NCBI RefSeq assembly: GCF_000955955.1
Contig: NZ_JYJG01000086.1
Span: 5,597-69,596, forward strand
Origin: Lentzea aerocolonigenes
GTDB taxonomy: Bacteria > Actinomycetota > Actinomycetes > Mycobacteriales > Pseudonocardiaceae
DNA length: 64,000 bases
Direction of reading: 5' to 3'
Made by a program: the position numbers and the translations under genes. Positions 17,151 through 26,200 of the stretch are shown here, piece by piece. Numbering within the stretch: position 1 is the stretch's first letter; every line of letters begins with the position of its first letter. A model generated the notes under the pieces. The model saw only the letters and a program-made list of their open reading frames with translations. It made no database searches and was not told the origin of the DNA.

Positions 17151-17938
17151 CAGCCCTTGAGTGCGCGTGCGGCGACGAAGCAGTAGACGCCGAACGCGGC
17201 GATGCCGATCGCGACCGCGCTGAGCAGGAACATGCCATAAGGCTGTGCTGCCAGCGTTTTCAGCGCCTTGTCCATGCCGCCGGACTGCTCGGGGTCCGCG
17301 GTGATGGCGGCGAGTCCGATGAGGACACCGATCACGCCGTACGCGACTCCCTTGCCGATCCAGCCGATTCGGCCGACGGGTTCGATCCACGACGGCGCAC
17401 GGCTCATGTCGAGGTCCTTCTCGAAGGACTTCTTGATGCCCTTGTAGATGATCACGCCCGCGGTGATGATCACGCCGATGGCGATCGCGCCGACGATGAG
17501 CTGGCCACCAGGCAGCCCGAGGACCTGCGCCGTGAGTTCTTGCTGCTTCTCGGTCTGGTCGCCCGCGCTGCCGCTCGTCGCGTACTTGAAGGCACCGAGC
17601 GCGATACCGGTCGCGGTGATCGCACGGGCCGCGGAGCCGATGCGCTTGGAGATGCGCTTGCGCTTCTTCGGCACGTACGTGTAGCCGACGAAGGCGAGAA
17701 GCGCCTGCCACAGCGCGAAGAACAGGAGCCCGATCCCGAGCGTCCACAACAGCCAGGCGCCGGCTTGCGCGATGTCGCTGACCGCGCCTTTCGAGTCGGC
17801 CTGTTCGGAGTCGCCGAACGCTACCTGGATCGCGAGCCACGCCACCAGGACGTGCACGACCCCGTACAGCACCATTCCCGCGCGCCCCAGCGTCTGGACG
17901 ACAGGGTGTCTTCGCGCCTCATTCGCAACAGTGGCCAC
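17150..17938 (-). CDS. DUF1206 membrane protein
   Basis: This 262-residue protein has six membrane helices arranged as three related two-helix units, the DUF1206 pattern. Each unit opens with a glycine-rich helix of the same type: LGRAGMVLYGVVHVLVAWLA, IGSAARAITATGIALGAF and VGRIGWIGKGVAYGVIGVLI. The function of the family is unknown. The start is GTG 17938, which lies in the arm of a long hairpin that also looks like the terminator of the upstream VanW gene. If the hairpin forms in read-through RNA, the start codon is buried. Confidence 0.9.
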   Translation of the reverse strand: MATVANEARRHPVVQTLGRAGMVLYGVVHVLVAWLAIQVAFGDSEQADSKGAVSDIAQAGAWLLWTLGIGLLFFALWQALLAFVGYTYVPKKRKRISKRIGSAARAITATGIALGAFKYATSGSAGDQTEKQQELTAQVLGLPGGQLIVGAIAIGVIITAGVIIYKGIKKSFEKDLDMSRAPSWIEPVGRIGWIGKGVAYGVIGVLIGLAAITADPEQSGGMDKALKTLAAQPYGMFLLSAVAIGIAAFGVYCFVAARALKG

Positions 17939-17969
17939 GAACGGGTGAATACCCGCGCGTGGCCACTGT
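17928..17969 (-). terminator. Long hairpin between VanW gene and DUF1206 gene
   Basis: Bases 17928-17939 and 17958-17969 form a perfect 12-bp stem, and CGGGT/ACCCG inside (17942-17955) adds a second stem. It follows the VanW stop codon by 15 bases and contains the DUF1206 GTG start in one arm. It may be both a terminator and a translational control. Confidence 0.65.
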
Positions 17970-17984
17970 GAACCGAGGTTTGTC

Positions 17985-19970
17985 TCAGCCGCCTGCCGGC
18001 GGCTCGCAGACGATCTTGAACTGCGGGTCGTAGCGAACCGTGCGCGACTCGCTGCGGGACTGGCCGGTGCGGCGGTCCTTGATCGTGCGGGTGTCCGTCA
18101 CCGAGAAGCCCGGAGCGCCGTTGCTCGGCGAGCACCCGGCCTTGCTGACCTTCTTCTCCTGCGGCTGGGTCGGGTTGAACTCGCCGCTGGTGGAGCCGCT
18201 GACGTCGTAGTTCTTGGTGCCCCAGAGCCTGATCGTGATCGTCGAGCCGGTCCAGATCGTCTGGATGGCGACGCCCGTGTCGTCCGGGTTCGTGAACGCG
18301 ATGTCGATCAGGCTGTTGCCGTTGGTGTCCATGAACACCGTGGCTTCCCGGCCCTTCGGGTACCGCGTGATCCAGTAGCTGTGCTCCCGGTGGCCCGCGT
18401 CCTTCATACCCGCGATGTAGGACGCGTTGTAGAGCGTGGTCGCGAACTGCGAGATGCCACCACCGACCGCCTTGTCCGGGATGCCGTCGTTGATGATGCC
18501 CGCCTCCACGTAGCCCTGCGCGGTGCCGCGGGGGCCGGTGTACTTGTTGAGGCTGAACGTCTCGTGCGGCTTCACGATCGCGCCGTTGACCTTCTCGGCC
18601 ACGACCCGGATGTTGACGCCCGAGGCAGCGGCGAAGCCACCGGTCTGGAACTCGCCGATGACCTCCTTGATGCCCATCTTGTTCGCCTGCTCGGTGGTGA
18701 CCTTGGCGGGCGTGTGCTTGTACTCGAACTTGACCTCGCGGGCGTCCGACTTCTGCAGTGTGTCGAAGTACGGCTGGAGGTTCTTGTCCCAGTCGAGGTC
18801 GAGGCCGTCGACCGACTCCTTGACGGTCGGCTTGCCGCCCTCGAAGACGATCTCGGCGTCCTTGCCCTGTTTGACCGTGTCCTTGAGCTGCGGGCCGACG
18901 GCCTCGGCGAGCTTGTCCTTGTTCGGCTTGACGTTCAGCGCGCCGCCGTCGCCCGGCTCGAAAGCCAGCGTGCCGGCGATCTGCTCGGGCGTGAGGTTCG
19001 CGTCCTTGCCCTCGCCCTTGATCTTGACCGGGCCGGACACCGCGGCCTTCACGACGTCGTTGAGCGCCTTCTCGACGCCCTCCTTGGTCGTCTTGACCGG
19101 GGTGAAGTCCATCGGGACCTCGACCGGGCTGCCGGACGCCCAGTTGGAGACGACGGCGCCGACGGCCTGCTCGGCCTTCAGCTTCTGGCCGTCGTGCGGC
19201 TCGACGGCGACCGGGGTGGCGCCCTCGAACTTGATGGTGCCCTCAATCGGCTCGTGGTCGGTCTTCGGCCGCAGGGCCTCCAGCGCGCCGCCGACCTTCT
19301 CGTCGTCGCCCTTCGTCGCGACACCGACCTCGCGGCTGGTGAAGAACGAGGTCACGCGCGTGACGGGGCTGAGCGGCTGGCTGCCGGCACGATCGATCGT
19401 GGCGTTCCAGTCGAGCTCCAGACCCGCTGCCTTCGGGTCGAGCTCGGCCGTGACGTCGCCGGCCTTGAGCGCGACCGGCTTGCTCAGGCGCGGGCCGATC
19501 TCGTCGCGGAGCTTCTTCTCGGCGTCGCTGTGGCTCAGGCCGCCTACGTCGACGCCCGCCACGGTCACGCCGCGCGGCACGTTGCCGCTGGACACGAGGA
19601 TGTCGAGGCCGTAGAGCAGGCCGAACGCGCCGACGACGGCCGCGGCCACGACCAGGGCCTTCTTCTTGCTGTTCTTCGGCTGCTCGTCGTCCTCGCCCGG
19701 TTCGATCATCACGGGTCCGTAGACACCGGAGTCCTCCGGCTTCGGCAGCGGCGCCACCGGCCGCATGTACTCGGTGGCGTCCTCGCTGGCGGGAAAGCCG
19801 ACGCCCGGCACTGCCGCGCTGATGGTCGGCTCGTTGTCCGGTTCCTCGGACGGCCACGCGTCGGTCGGCGCGGCGGCGCTCACGGGCGCGATCTTCGTCG
19901 TCTGCTCGGAGGCGGTGCCTCCGGGGTTGACCGGCGGCATCGCTCTCGTCTTGTCAGCGTCGTACGGCAC
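17985..19970 (-). CDS. VanW family protein with peptidoglycan-binding domains
   Basis: This 661-residue protein starts at GTG 19970 after GGGGAGAG. A proline-rich cytoplasmic tail (1-105) precedes one membrane helix (KKKALVVAAAVVGAFGLLYG). An extracellular part follows with repeated YoaR/PG_binding_4-type domains (about 140-430, with AEKKLRDEIG, LDWNATIDRA and LDLDWDKNLQP), then a VanW domain (about 440-580, with GGGISQFATTLYNASY and HREHSYWITRYPKGREATV). VanW occurs in glycopeptide-resistance clusters, but most actinobacterial copies are probably general cell-wall proteins. No van genes are nearby, so resistance should not be inferred. Confidence 0.93.
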   Translation of the reverse strand: MPYDADKTRAMPPVNPGGTASEQTTKIAPVSAAAPTDAWPSEEPDNEPTISAAVPGVGFPASEDATEYMRPVAPLPKPEDSGVYGPVMIEPGEDDEQPKNSKKKALVVAAAVVGAFGLLYGLDILVSSGNVPRGVTVAGVDVGGLSHSDAEKKLRDEIGPRLSKPVALKAGDVTAELDPKAAGLELDWNATIDRAGSQPLSPVTRVTSFFTSREVGVATKGDDEKVGGALEALRPKTDHEPIEGTIKFEGATPVAVEPHDGQKLKAEQAVGAVVSNWASGSPVEVPMDFTPVKTTKEGVEKALNDVVKAAVSGPVKIKGEGKDANLTPEQIAGTLAFEPGDGGALNVKPNKDKLAEAVGPQLKDTVKQGKDAEIVFEGGKPTVKESVDGLDLDWDKNLQPYFDTLQKSDAREVKFEYKHTPAKVTTEQANKMGIKEVIGEFQTGGFAAASGVNIRVVAEKVNGAIVKPHETFSLNKYTGPRGTAQGYVEAGIINDGIPDKAVGGGISQFATTLYNASYIAGMKDAGHREHSYWITRYPKGREATVFMDTNGNSLIDIAFTNPDDTGVAIQTIWTGSTITIRLWGTKNYDVSGSTSGEFNPTQPQEKKVSKAGCSPSNGAPGFSVTDTRTIKDRRTGQSRSESRTVRYDPQFKIVCEPPAGG

Positions 19971-20050
19971 AGCTCTCCCCGTTGCCCTGTCTCTGAACTG
20001 AGGCGGCGTATACGTGTGTAGCTATCAGGCCAAAATCACGAACCGGCGGC

Positions 20051-20371
20051 TCACAGGTACAGACCAGTACCGTGCTCGGTGAGTTCGCTGGCAACAGCGT
20101 GCAGATCGCGTTCCCTCATCACGAGATACGTGGCGCCCTGCACCTCGACCTCAAGCTGATCTTCCGGGTTGAACAGCACCCGGTCGCCGACCTTCACGTG
20201 CCGCACGCTCGTACCCACTCCGAACACGCTGCCCCACGCCAACCGCTTGGCCACGCTGGCCGTGGCGGGGATCACGATGCCTCCGCTGGAACGCCGTTCG
20301 CCGTCCTCCGGCGAGATGCGGACCATGACGCGGTCGTACAGCATCTGGATCTCGAGCTTGACATCAGGCAC
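20051..20371 (-). CDS. GroES-like co-chaperonin family protein
   Basis: This 106-residue protein has the GroES fold signature: LYDRVMVRI near the start, then a mobile-loop region RRSSGGIVIPATA, GSVFGVGTSVRHVKVGDRVLFNP and a C-terminal strand with YLVMRERDLHAV. It differs from canonical GroES, which is about 97-100 residues and usually precedes groEL; here the upstream gene is a thioredoxin-NHL protein, 9 bases away in the same operon. It probably caps a chaperonin or is a specialised paralogue. It starts with GTG. Confidence 0.88.
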   Translation of the reverse strand: MPDVKLEIQMLYDRVMVRISPEDGERRSSGGIVIPATASVAKRLAWGSVFGVGTSVRHVKVGDRVLFNPEDQLEVEVQGATYLVMRERDLHAVASELTEHGTGLYL

Positions 20372-20380
20372 CCGCAGAGT

Positions 20381-22201
20381 CTACGTGCCCGCCGGGGGTG
20401 CCTCGTCCATGCCGCCCATGAGCAGTGGCAGCCGCGCAGGTCCATCGGTGACCACTCGAACCGGCACACCCCAGTCCTGCCTGGTCAAACGGCACACCGG
20501 GTGTTCGTCGGCAGGATCGTCACTGCAACTGGCGGCCTGCGCCACGACGTGCAGAACCCCGTTCGTGACCTGATCGTTGATCCGCAACGCGCGTACCAGT
20601 CCGGTGCTGACGCCGGCGCCTTCCAAGATCAGGTTTTCCGGCGAGCTGGTGATCTCCAGCCGGGTGCTCGGCCCGTACCTCTCGTCCAGTTTGGTGCCGG
20701 TCGGCGGGGTGAAGATGACGGCCAGCTCCAGTTCGCCGGACGCGATGTCGGTGCTCGGGCGCTTGACCGCGTGCTCCTGGCCGTCGATCTTCGTGGCGGC
20801 CGCCGAGAAGCGTTCGAGCCGGTGGGCGGCGCTGGCCACGACCACCAGCTCGTTGTCGATCTGGAGGGCGTCGGACGGTTCGGCGATGTCCGTCGCGATG
20901 GTGGTCAGCGTGTTGGTCTCGGGGTCGTATCGCCTGATGGCGTTGTTGTAGGTGTCCGAGATGGCGACGGAGTGGTCGTTCAGGACCGTGACGCCGAGCG
21001 GGTGCTGGAGGAGGGCTTCCTCGGCGGTTCCGTCCTTGTGGCCGAACGCGAACAGCCCCTTGCCGATGACCGTGTGGATCTCGCCGTTCTCGAGGTAGCG
21101 CAGTGCTGACGTCTCCGAGTCGACCATCCAGAGCCTCTGCCCGTCTGCTGCGAGACCGGACGTCTGCGCGAAGAACGCCCCTTCTTTCGGCCCGTCGTTG
21201 ATGCCTTCGACGGTGGTGCCGGCGAGCCTGCTGGTCGTGTTGGTCTCGGGGTCGAAGAAGCCGAGCGTGTGGTTGCCGGCCATGGCGATGGCGACGCCGC
21301 CGTTCCACCACGCGACGTCCCACGGGCTGGTCAGGTCGATCTTGTCGGCCGGCCCGTCGGTCTCGCCGTCACGCCACTGCTCACCGGTGCCGGCGATCGT
21401 GGTGACCTCGCCGGTGTTGAGGTCGAGGCCCCTGAGCAGGTGGTTGACGGTGTCCGCGATGACGACGTCGTAGCCGTGGGTGTTGGGGACTCGGGTGAGG
21501 CCGGCGGGCTCGGAGAAGGTGGGGTTCAGGCCGTCTTGCCTGCCCCGTTCACCGGTGCCGATGCGGCGGATGACGGTCTCACCGTCGGCTTCGAGCTCGA
21601 CGATGCTGTGGTGCGCCGAGTCGCTGACCAGGATCGTGTTGCTCGGCGTGACGATCGCCTTCGCCGGGAACCTGAGCGTGGTGTTCTCCGGTGCCGGGGC
21701 GACGTACGGGCCGGTGCCGCGGTGCAGCGTGCCCTTTTCCTCGTGCTCCCGCGTGAGTTCCCTGATGATCGAGTTCAGCGCCTCGACATGGCCCTCACCT
21801 GCGGCGACGTGGACGATGTAGCCCTCGGGGTCGATGAGGACGAGCGTGGGCCAGGCCTTGACGGCGTAGTTCTGCCACGTCGTCAGCTCGGGGTCGTCCA
21901 GGACCGGGTGATGCACCTCGTAGCGCTCGACGGCCGCCTTGAGCGCGTCGGCGTCGGCCTCGTGGACGAACTTCGGCGAGTGGACACCGATGGTGACGAG
22001 GACGTCCTCGTGTTCCTTCTCGAGAGGCCGCAGTTCGTCGAGGACGTGCAGGCAGTTGATGCAGCAGAACGTCCAGAAGTCGAGCAGCACGATCTTGCCG
22101 CGGAGGTGTTTCAGGCTGACCTGTTCGCCACCGGTGTTGAGCCAGCCGCGTCCGACCAGCTCAGGGGCGCGGACACGGGCACGGCGCTTCACAGTCGTCA
22201 C
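20381..22201 (-). CDS. Thioredoxin-like protein with NHL beta-propeller
   Basis: This protein of about 606 residues combines an N-terminal thioredoxin/AhpC-like domain (about 1-160) with NHL repeats forming a propeller (about 175-480) and a C-terminal beta domain. The redox motif is FWTFCCINCLHVLDEL, a CxxC of the type Cys-Ile-Asn-Cys; KAWPTLVLIDPEG holds the conserved cis-proline. NHL motifs include VSDSAHHSIVEL, VIADTVNHLLRGLD and AISDTYNNAIRRYD. There is no signal peptide, so it acts in the cytoplasm. Human NHLRC2 has the same architecture; the substrate is unknown. Starts at GTG 22201 or 22192 are possible. It is followed after 9 bases by the GroES-like gene. Confidence 0.9.
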   Translation of the reverse strand: MTTVKRRARVRAPELVGRGWLNTGGEQVSLKHLRGKIVLLDFWTFCCINCLHVLDELRPLEKEHEDVLVTIGVHSPKFVHEADADALKAAVERYEVHHPVLDDPELTTWQNYAVKAWPTLVLIDPEGYIVHVAAGEGHVEALNSIIRELTREHEEKGTLHRGTGPYVAPAPENTTLRFPAKAIVTPSNTILVSDSAHHSIVELEADGETVIRRIGTGERGRQDGLNPTFSEPAGLTRVPNTHGYDVVIADTVNHLLRGLDLNTGEVTTIAGTGEQWRDGETDGPADKIDLTSPWDVAWWNGGVAIAMAGNHTLGFFDPETNTTSRLAGTTVEGINDGPKEGAFFAQTSGLAADGQRLWMVDSETSALRYLENGEIHTVIGKGLFAFGHKDGTAEEALLQHPLGVTVLNDHSVAISDTYNNAIRRYDPETNTLTTIATDIAEPSDALQIDNELVVVASAAHRLERFSAAATKIDGQEHAVKRPSTDIASGELELAVIFTPPTGTKLDERYGPSTRLEITSSPENLILEGAGVSTGLVRALRINDQVTNGVLHVVAQAASCSDDPADEHPVCRLTRQDWGVPVRVVTDGPARLPLLMGGMDEAPPAGT

Positions 22202-22335
22202 GTCCCGATCCAACACTGTGGAACGGCATGTCCATTCCACTGCCCATCATGTGGACGAGGCCGCCAGTGCCGGCTCTGAGCGCGGACACCGAAATCCGAT
22301 CGAGCCGCGGGCTCGGCCGCAATACCTTCTGACAG

Positions 22336-22758
22336 ATGGGAGAGACATCAGAGGAGCTCAGACGCAAGGGCTTCGAACACGTCCACATCGAGCACACACG
22401 CATCGACGGCCCGATGCTCGGCATCGCCGATGTCGACGGGGTGCCGCACTACTTCCGGCGCCACGACCTCTCCGACGAGTACGTCTACTCGGTGTGGCCG
22501 GTGGACGACGAGACGTTCGCGCTGGAGCGGGAGCACTGGCGGATCACCCTCGCCGGGAACGAGGGCACGCCGGCCACCCATCCCGCTCGTGGTGGGATCG
22601 ACGCGCGGTACGACGAGCTGACCGCGTTGCTCGAGCCTCGCCGGATGCCGCCCGAAGGCGCGCGACTGGTGAAGGGCGAATGGTCCTGGGCCGAGGACCT
22701 GGAAGTGCGCTACCACCTGGGCGGCACCGACTACCTCGTCCGTTGGAGCGAAGGTTGA
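22336..22758 (+). CDS. Hypothetical protein
   Basis: This 140-residue soluble protein is acidic and Trp/Tyr-containing, with no membrane segment. Features include EHVHIEHTRIDGPMLGIADV, YVYSVWPVDDETFALE and a C-terminal LEVRYHLGGTDYLVRW. I do not recognise the family. The start ATG 22336 has no obvious ribosome binding site and may belong to a leaderless transcript. It is followed by an FAD oxidoreductase on the same strand, 92 bases on. Confidence 0.75.
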   Translation: MGETSEELRRKGFEHVHIEHTRIDGPMLGIADVDGVPHYFRRHDLSDEYVYSVWPVDDETFALEREHWRITLAGNEGTPATHPARGGIDARYDELTALLEPRRMPPEGARLVKGEWSWAEDLEVRYHLGGTDYLVRWSEG

Positions 22759-22850
22759 CCGGAACCCGCCGGTAGCCCGCATCATGGAAGGCAACCGCCC
22801 ACCTGAACCTTTGCGCTGTGTTTGGCGTAGAGGACCCCGGGAGGTGCGTG

Positions 22851-23864
22851 ATGGTGGAGTACCTGGTGGTCGGCGCGGGTCCGGCGGGCCTGCAGATGGG
22901 GCGCTTCCTGCACGAGGCGGGCCGCGACTACGTGATCGCGGAGGCCGGGCCGGAGCCGGCCGGGTTCTTCCGCGAGTTTCCGAGGCACCGGGTGCTTTCC
23001 ACGGACGACAACTCGCTGTTCGACGGGGTGCCGTTCGCGCGGTACAGCAAGCGGGCGTTTCCCGGCGCGGACGATCTGGTGCGGTACCTGGAGGACTTCG
23101 CGCGGCCGCTGAACGTCCGGTACAACACGCGGATCAGCGACTTCGGCCAGGCGCGGCACGTCATCCTCGCCACCGGCAAGAAGCCTTACGTGCCAAGCAT
23201 TCCCGGGATCGAACTAGCTGAGACGTATGCGAGTGCCAGCACTGATCCGACCGAGTACGCCGGGAAGCGGGTGCTCATCATCGGGCGGGGGCACAGCGCG
23301 TTCGAGACGGCCGACAACATCGCGGGCACGGCGCGGCTCACGCACACGGTCGGGCGGACCGTGCAGCGGATCGCCAAGGACGGCAACGAGTTCGTGGCGA
23401 CGATCGACGGCACCGGGGAGTTGCGGTACGACAAGGTGATCGTCTGTGCGGGGTTCCGCAGGGACACGAGCCTCGACGTGCCGCACGCGCACACCATCAC
23501 GGGCGACTCGATCAAGGCCATCCGGCATGCGGCCAGGGCGTTGCACAGGACGTTGGAGGCCACGCACCACGGAGTGCCGTGGCCGCATCGGAAACTGCGG
23601 AACCGGCCGGACTCACTGGCCGCGACCGTCGCGACCCGAGCGCGGCAGATACCCGAGGGGCTGGCGGATGTCGTTGTGCCGCAAGGGCAGCACGCTCTTC
23701 TCTACGACGAGATGCCGACGAGCGAGCGCAACGGGTTCGTCGTCACGCGCACGCAGGTCAGGCACTACCGCAAGAACGAGCTGATCGCCGTGGAACGCCG
23801 GTTGCACCGCAAGCCGCTGGAGAGGTTCTTCTCGCAGCAGCTCGCGGTGCCGTGCATTGCCTAG
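22851..23864 (+). CDS. FAD/NAD(P)-dependent oxidoreductase, flavin-monooxygenase-like
   Basis: This 337-residue protein starts at ATG 22851 behind GGGAGGT. It has two dinucleotide folds: FAD-binding VVGAGPAGLQMGRFL at residues 5-20 and NADPH-binding VLIIGRGHSAFETADNI near 145. It matches the FMO/Trx-reductase superfamily (HVILATGKKPYVPSIPG is the ATG hinge). The family oxygenates or reduces small molecules; the substrate is unknown. The protein is shorter than most FMOs (450-500). Its stop codon shares CTAG with the convergent hydrolase gene. Confidence 0.88.
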   Translation: MVEYLVVGAGPAGLQMGRFLHEAGRDYVIAEAGPEPAGFFREFPRHRVLSTDDNSLFDGVPFARYSKRAFPGADDLVRYLEDFARPLNVRYNTRISDFGQARHVILATGKKPYVPSIPGIELAETYASASTDPTEYAGKRVLIIGRGHSAFETADNIAGTARLTHTVGRTVQRIAKDGNEFVATIDGTGELRYDKVIVCAGFRRDTSLDVPHAHTITGDSIKAIRHAARALHRTLEATHHGVPWPHRKLRNRPDSLAATVATRARQIPEGLADVVVPQGQHALLYDEMPTSERNGFVVTRTQVRHYRKNELIAVERRLHRKPLERFFSQQLAVPCIA

Positions 23865-24529
23865 ACGGGAAGCGTGCGCGCGAGGAACTGAGCAGTGCGA
23901 TCCCAGGCGCGGCCGGCGGCGTCCTCGGCGTACCAGGGGCCGAGGTGGTTGAGGAACGCGTGGCCCGCGGGCTCCAGCGCGATCTCGGCGCCATCGTGCG
24001 ACGCCACCGCGTCGACGACCTTCTGGTACCCGGTGATGAACGAGTCCTCGGTGCCGAAGTGGAACAGGATCGGGCAGGACACCTGGTCCAGCGTGGCGAT
24101 CTGGTCCGGGACGCCCGAGCCGTAGAACGAGACGGCGGTGTCCGGGTCGGAACCGACGGCCGCCGCGTACGCGAGGGTGCCGCCGAGGCAGAAGCCGAGC
24201 ACGCCGACGCCGCCGGTCACCTCGGGCAGGCCGCGCAGGTAGGCGACCGACTTGACGACGTCCTGCACCGCGAGCGGGAAGTCGAGCTTCTGCACGACCT
24301 CCATCGACTTCTGGATGCCCGCCTCGTCGTGCTCACCCACCCAGCCCGGCTCGAAGCGGTGGAACAGCTCGGGCACCGCCACGACGTAACCGAGCGCGGC
24401 GAGTTGCTCGGCGACGCCACGCAGGTACCCGTCCAGGCCGAAGATCTCCTGGATCAGCACGATGCCGGGGCCGGAACCGGACTCGGGCAGCCAAACCGGC
24501 AACGGCATGTCGTCAACACGATGGGTCAT
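23861..24529 (-). CDS. Dienelactone hydrolase family protein
   Basis: This 222-residue alpha/beta hydrolase has the dienelactone hydrolase triad: cysteine nucleophile in [14 protein letters not shown], aspartate in FGTEDSFI and histidine in [24 protein letters not shown] is the typical oxyanion region. These enzymes open lactone rings in aromatic degradation or act as general carboxylesterases. The ATG overlaps the TGA stop of the upstream SDR gene (ATGA at 24526-24529), so the two are translationally coupled and under the control of the divergent TetR gene. Confidence 0.92.
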   Translation of the reverse strand: MTHRVDDMPLPVWLPESGSGPGIVLIQEIFGLDGYLRGVAEQLAALGYVVAVPELFHRFEPGWVGEHDEAGIQKSMEVVQKLDFPLAVQDVVKSVAYLRGLPEVTGGVGVLGFCLGGTLAYAAAVGSDPDTAVSFYGSGVPDQIATLDQVSCPILFHFGTEDSFITGYQKVVDAVASHDGAEIALEPAGHAFLNHLGPWYAEDAAGRAWDRTAQFLARTLPV

Positions 24530-25437
24530 ACCAAGATCCTGCCCGAGAGCCCGGTGAGACGTTCGGCCTCTGCCCACAAACGCGCGGCCACCGCCTTGTC
24601 CCGGCTGGAGCGCGGCAACGACACGCGCTTGGTCGCGCCGACGAGTCCCCAGCGCGGCCCGTAGTAGGCACCGGAGACCGCGGCGGGATCGGCTGCCGCG
24701 AACAGCAGAGGTTCGGAGCCCTGCTCGACACCCTGCGAGGGGACGATCTTCGAGACCAGCACCTCGAAGAACCCGGGACGGCCGTTCAGGTTCGGCCCCG
24801 AGGTCAACAGGTTCGTGCGGGTGTAACCGGGGTGCGCACCGGTCGACAGCAGAGACCAGCCCCGCTCGGCCGCGAGCTCGGCCAGGTGCGTCGTCAGCAG
24901 CAGGTCGGCCAGCTTGGACTGGGCATAGGCCCGCAGCGGGTTGTACTTCTCCTGCGACTGCAGGTCGTCGAAGTTGATCCGCCCGCCGTTCGCGGTGCCG
25001 CTGCTCATCGTGGCGACCCGAGGTGCGGGAGCGGCCAGCAGCAACGGCAGCAGCCTGACTGTCAGCGCGAACGGGCCGAGGAAGTTGCTGGCCAGCTGGA
25101 GCTCGAAGCCGTCGATGGTCTCCACCCGGTTGGGCACGTTCATCACACCGGCGTTGTTGACCAGCACGTCCAGCGGCCTGCCCTCCGCGATCAGGCCCTC
25201 GGCGAACGCGGCCACCGAACTCTGGTCCGCCAGATCCAGCTGACGAACCTCGACCGAAGCCCCTGGATGCGCGGCGAGGATCTCCGACTTCGCCTGCTCG
25301 CCCTTCTCCGGAGTGCGCACTGCGAGCACGACGACGGCCCCAGCCCCGGCAAGGCGAAGAGCCGTCTCCTTGCCGGTACCGCTGTTCGCGCCGGTGACGA
25401 CGACGAGCTTTCCACGCTGGTCAGGAACCTGGTACAT
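24526..25437 (-). CDS. Short-chain dehydrogenase/reductase
   Basis: This 303-residue protein is an NADP-type SDR of the retinol-dehydrogenase/WW-oxidoreductase-like class. It has the cofactor motif [16 protein letters not shown] (12-28), NNAGVMNVP (about 90), a catalytic serine near ATMSSG and [10 protein letters not shown] with the Tyr-x-x-x-Lys pair. The Thr in GANSGTGKE replaces the more usual Ile. GGAG lies eight bases before the ATG. It is the first gene of an operon with the dienelactone hydrolase, divergent from a TetR regulator, with a three-copy operator between. Confidence 0.93.
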   Translation of the reverse strand: MYQVPDQRGKLVVVTGANSGTGKETALRLAGAGAVVVLAVRTPEKGEQAKSEILAAHPGASVEVRQLDLADQSSVAAFAEGLIAEGRPLDVLVNNAGVMNVPNRVETIDGFELQLASNFLGPFALTVRLLPLLLAAPAPRVATMSSGTANGGRINFDDLQSQEKYNPLRAYAQSKLADLLLTTHLAELAAERGWSLLSTGAHPGYTRTNLLTSGPNLNGRPGFFEVLVSKIVPSQGVEQGSEPLLFAAADPAAVSGAYYGPRWGLVGATKRVSLPRSSRDKAVAARLWAEAERLTGLSGRILV

Positions 25438-25451
25438 GGCGCAACTCCGTT

Positions 25452-25524
25452 ACGGACCGTCGGTATCTTATGCCCCCAACATAACGGACCGTCGGTCTCT
25501 TAGTAAAGTACCGCTGGTCTGTAA
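25452..25524. promoter_or_regulatory. Triple operator between SDR operon and TetR gene
   Basis: ACGGACCGTCGGTATCTTA at 25452-25470 recurs at 25484-25502 with one change, 32 bases on. A weaker third copy, ACCGCTGGTCTGTAA, starts at 25510. Each holds the palindromic core ACCGnCGGT or a variant. These are probably the binding sites of the adjacent TetR protein. Confidence 0.65.
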
Positions 25525-25525
25525 T

Positions 25526-26179
25526 ATGGGCGACATGGTCTTCCAGCGAGCGCGCACCGACGAGCAGCGCACCGAGCGACGGCGGCAGATCCTCGACGCC
25601 GCGGCCGCGATGCTCACCGAGATGCCGGTCGCGCAGCTCAGTCTCAGCGCGCTCAGCCGCCGGGTCTGCCTGGCCAAGGCCAACGTGCTGCGCTACTTCG
25701 ACTCGCGCGAGGCCGTGCTGCTGGAGCTGCTGGAAGCGGAGATGGCCGACTGGATCGCCGAGCTGGAACGCGCGGAGACGCCCAGTTCGGGGGACCTGCT
25801 GGCCGAACTCCTCGCTTCGACGCTGACCAGGCGACCCGTGCTGTGCGACCTGGCCAGCGCGCAGGCCGCCGTGCTGGAGCACAACATCTCGGCCGAGACG
25901 GCGACCCGCCACAAGTACGCCGCCAAGCAGTCTCTCGAAGATCTGGTCGCGATCGTCGCCCGGCACGTGCCCGAACTCGGCGACGACGACGCGATCACCT
26001 TCGTGCAGACCGTCATGCTGACCGCGATCGCCGCCTGGCCGTGCAGCCGGCCTCCGGAGGCGATTCTCAGTGCCTTCGCCGCCGACCCCGAGCTGGCCGC
26101 CCTGCGCATCGACTTCACCGACACCGTGCGCCGGACCGCCGAGGTGACCGTTTCCGGGCTTCTCGCCCGCCGGAAGTAA
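25526..26179 (+). CDS. TetR-family regulator
   Basis: This 217-residue protein has an N-terminal helix-turn-helix: RRQILDAAAAMLTEMPVAQL, then ALSRRVCLAKANVLRYFDSREAV. The ligand-binding part has the pattern of the TetR group annotated with a C-terminal domain of about 150 residues (RHVPELGDDDAITFVQTVML). ATG 25526 or 25535 could be the start; an upstream extension into the SDR promoter is not supported. It is divergent from the SDR-hydrolase operon, with operators between, so it is the likely repressor. Confidence 0.92.
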   Translation: MGDMVFQRARTDEQRTERRRQILDAAAAMLTEMPVAQLSLSALSRRVCLAKANVLRYFDSREAVLLELLEAEMADWIAELERAETPSSGDLLAELLASTLTRRPVLCDLASAQAAVLEHNISAETATRHKYAAKQSLEDLVAIVARHVPELGDDDAITFVQTVMLTAIAAWPCSRPPEAILSAFAADPELAALRIDFTDTVRRTAEVTVSGLLARRK

Positions 26180-26200
26180 CTCCTGCCCGATAATCGGCCG

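Noticed and set aside
17985..19970. The VanW protein as evidence of glycopeptide resistance
   Set aside because: No vanHAX or vanRS genes lie in the window, and VanW domains are common in non-resistant actinobacteria.
18381..20021. A 546-residue open frame on the plus strand
   Set aside because: It is antisense to the VanW gene, whose signal, domains and ribosome binding site are convincing.
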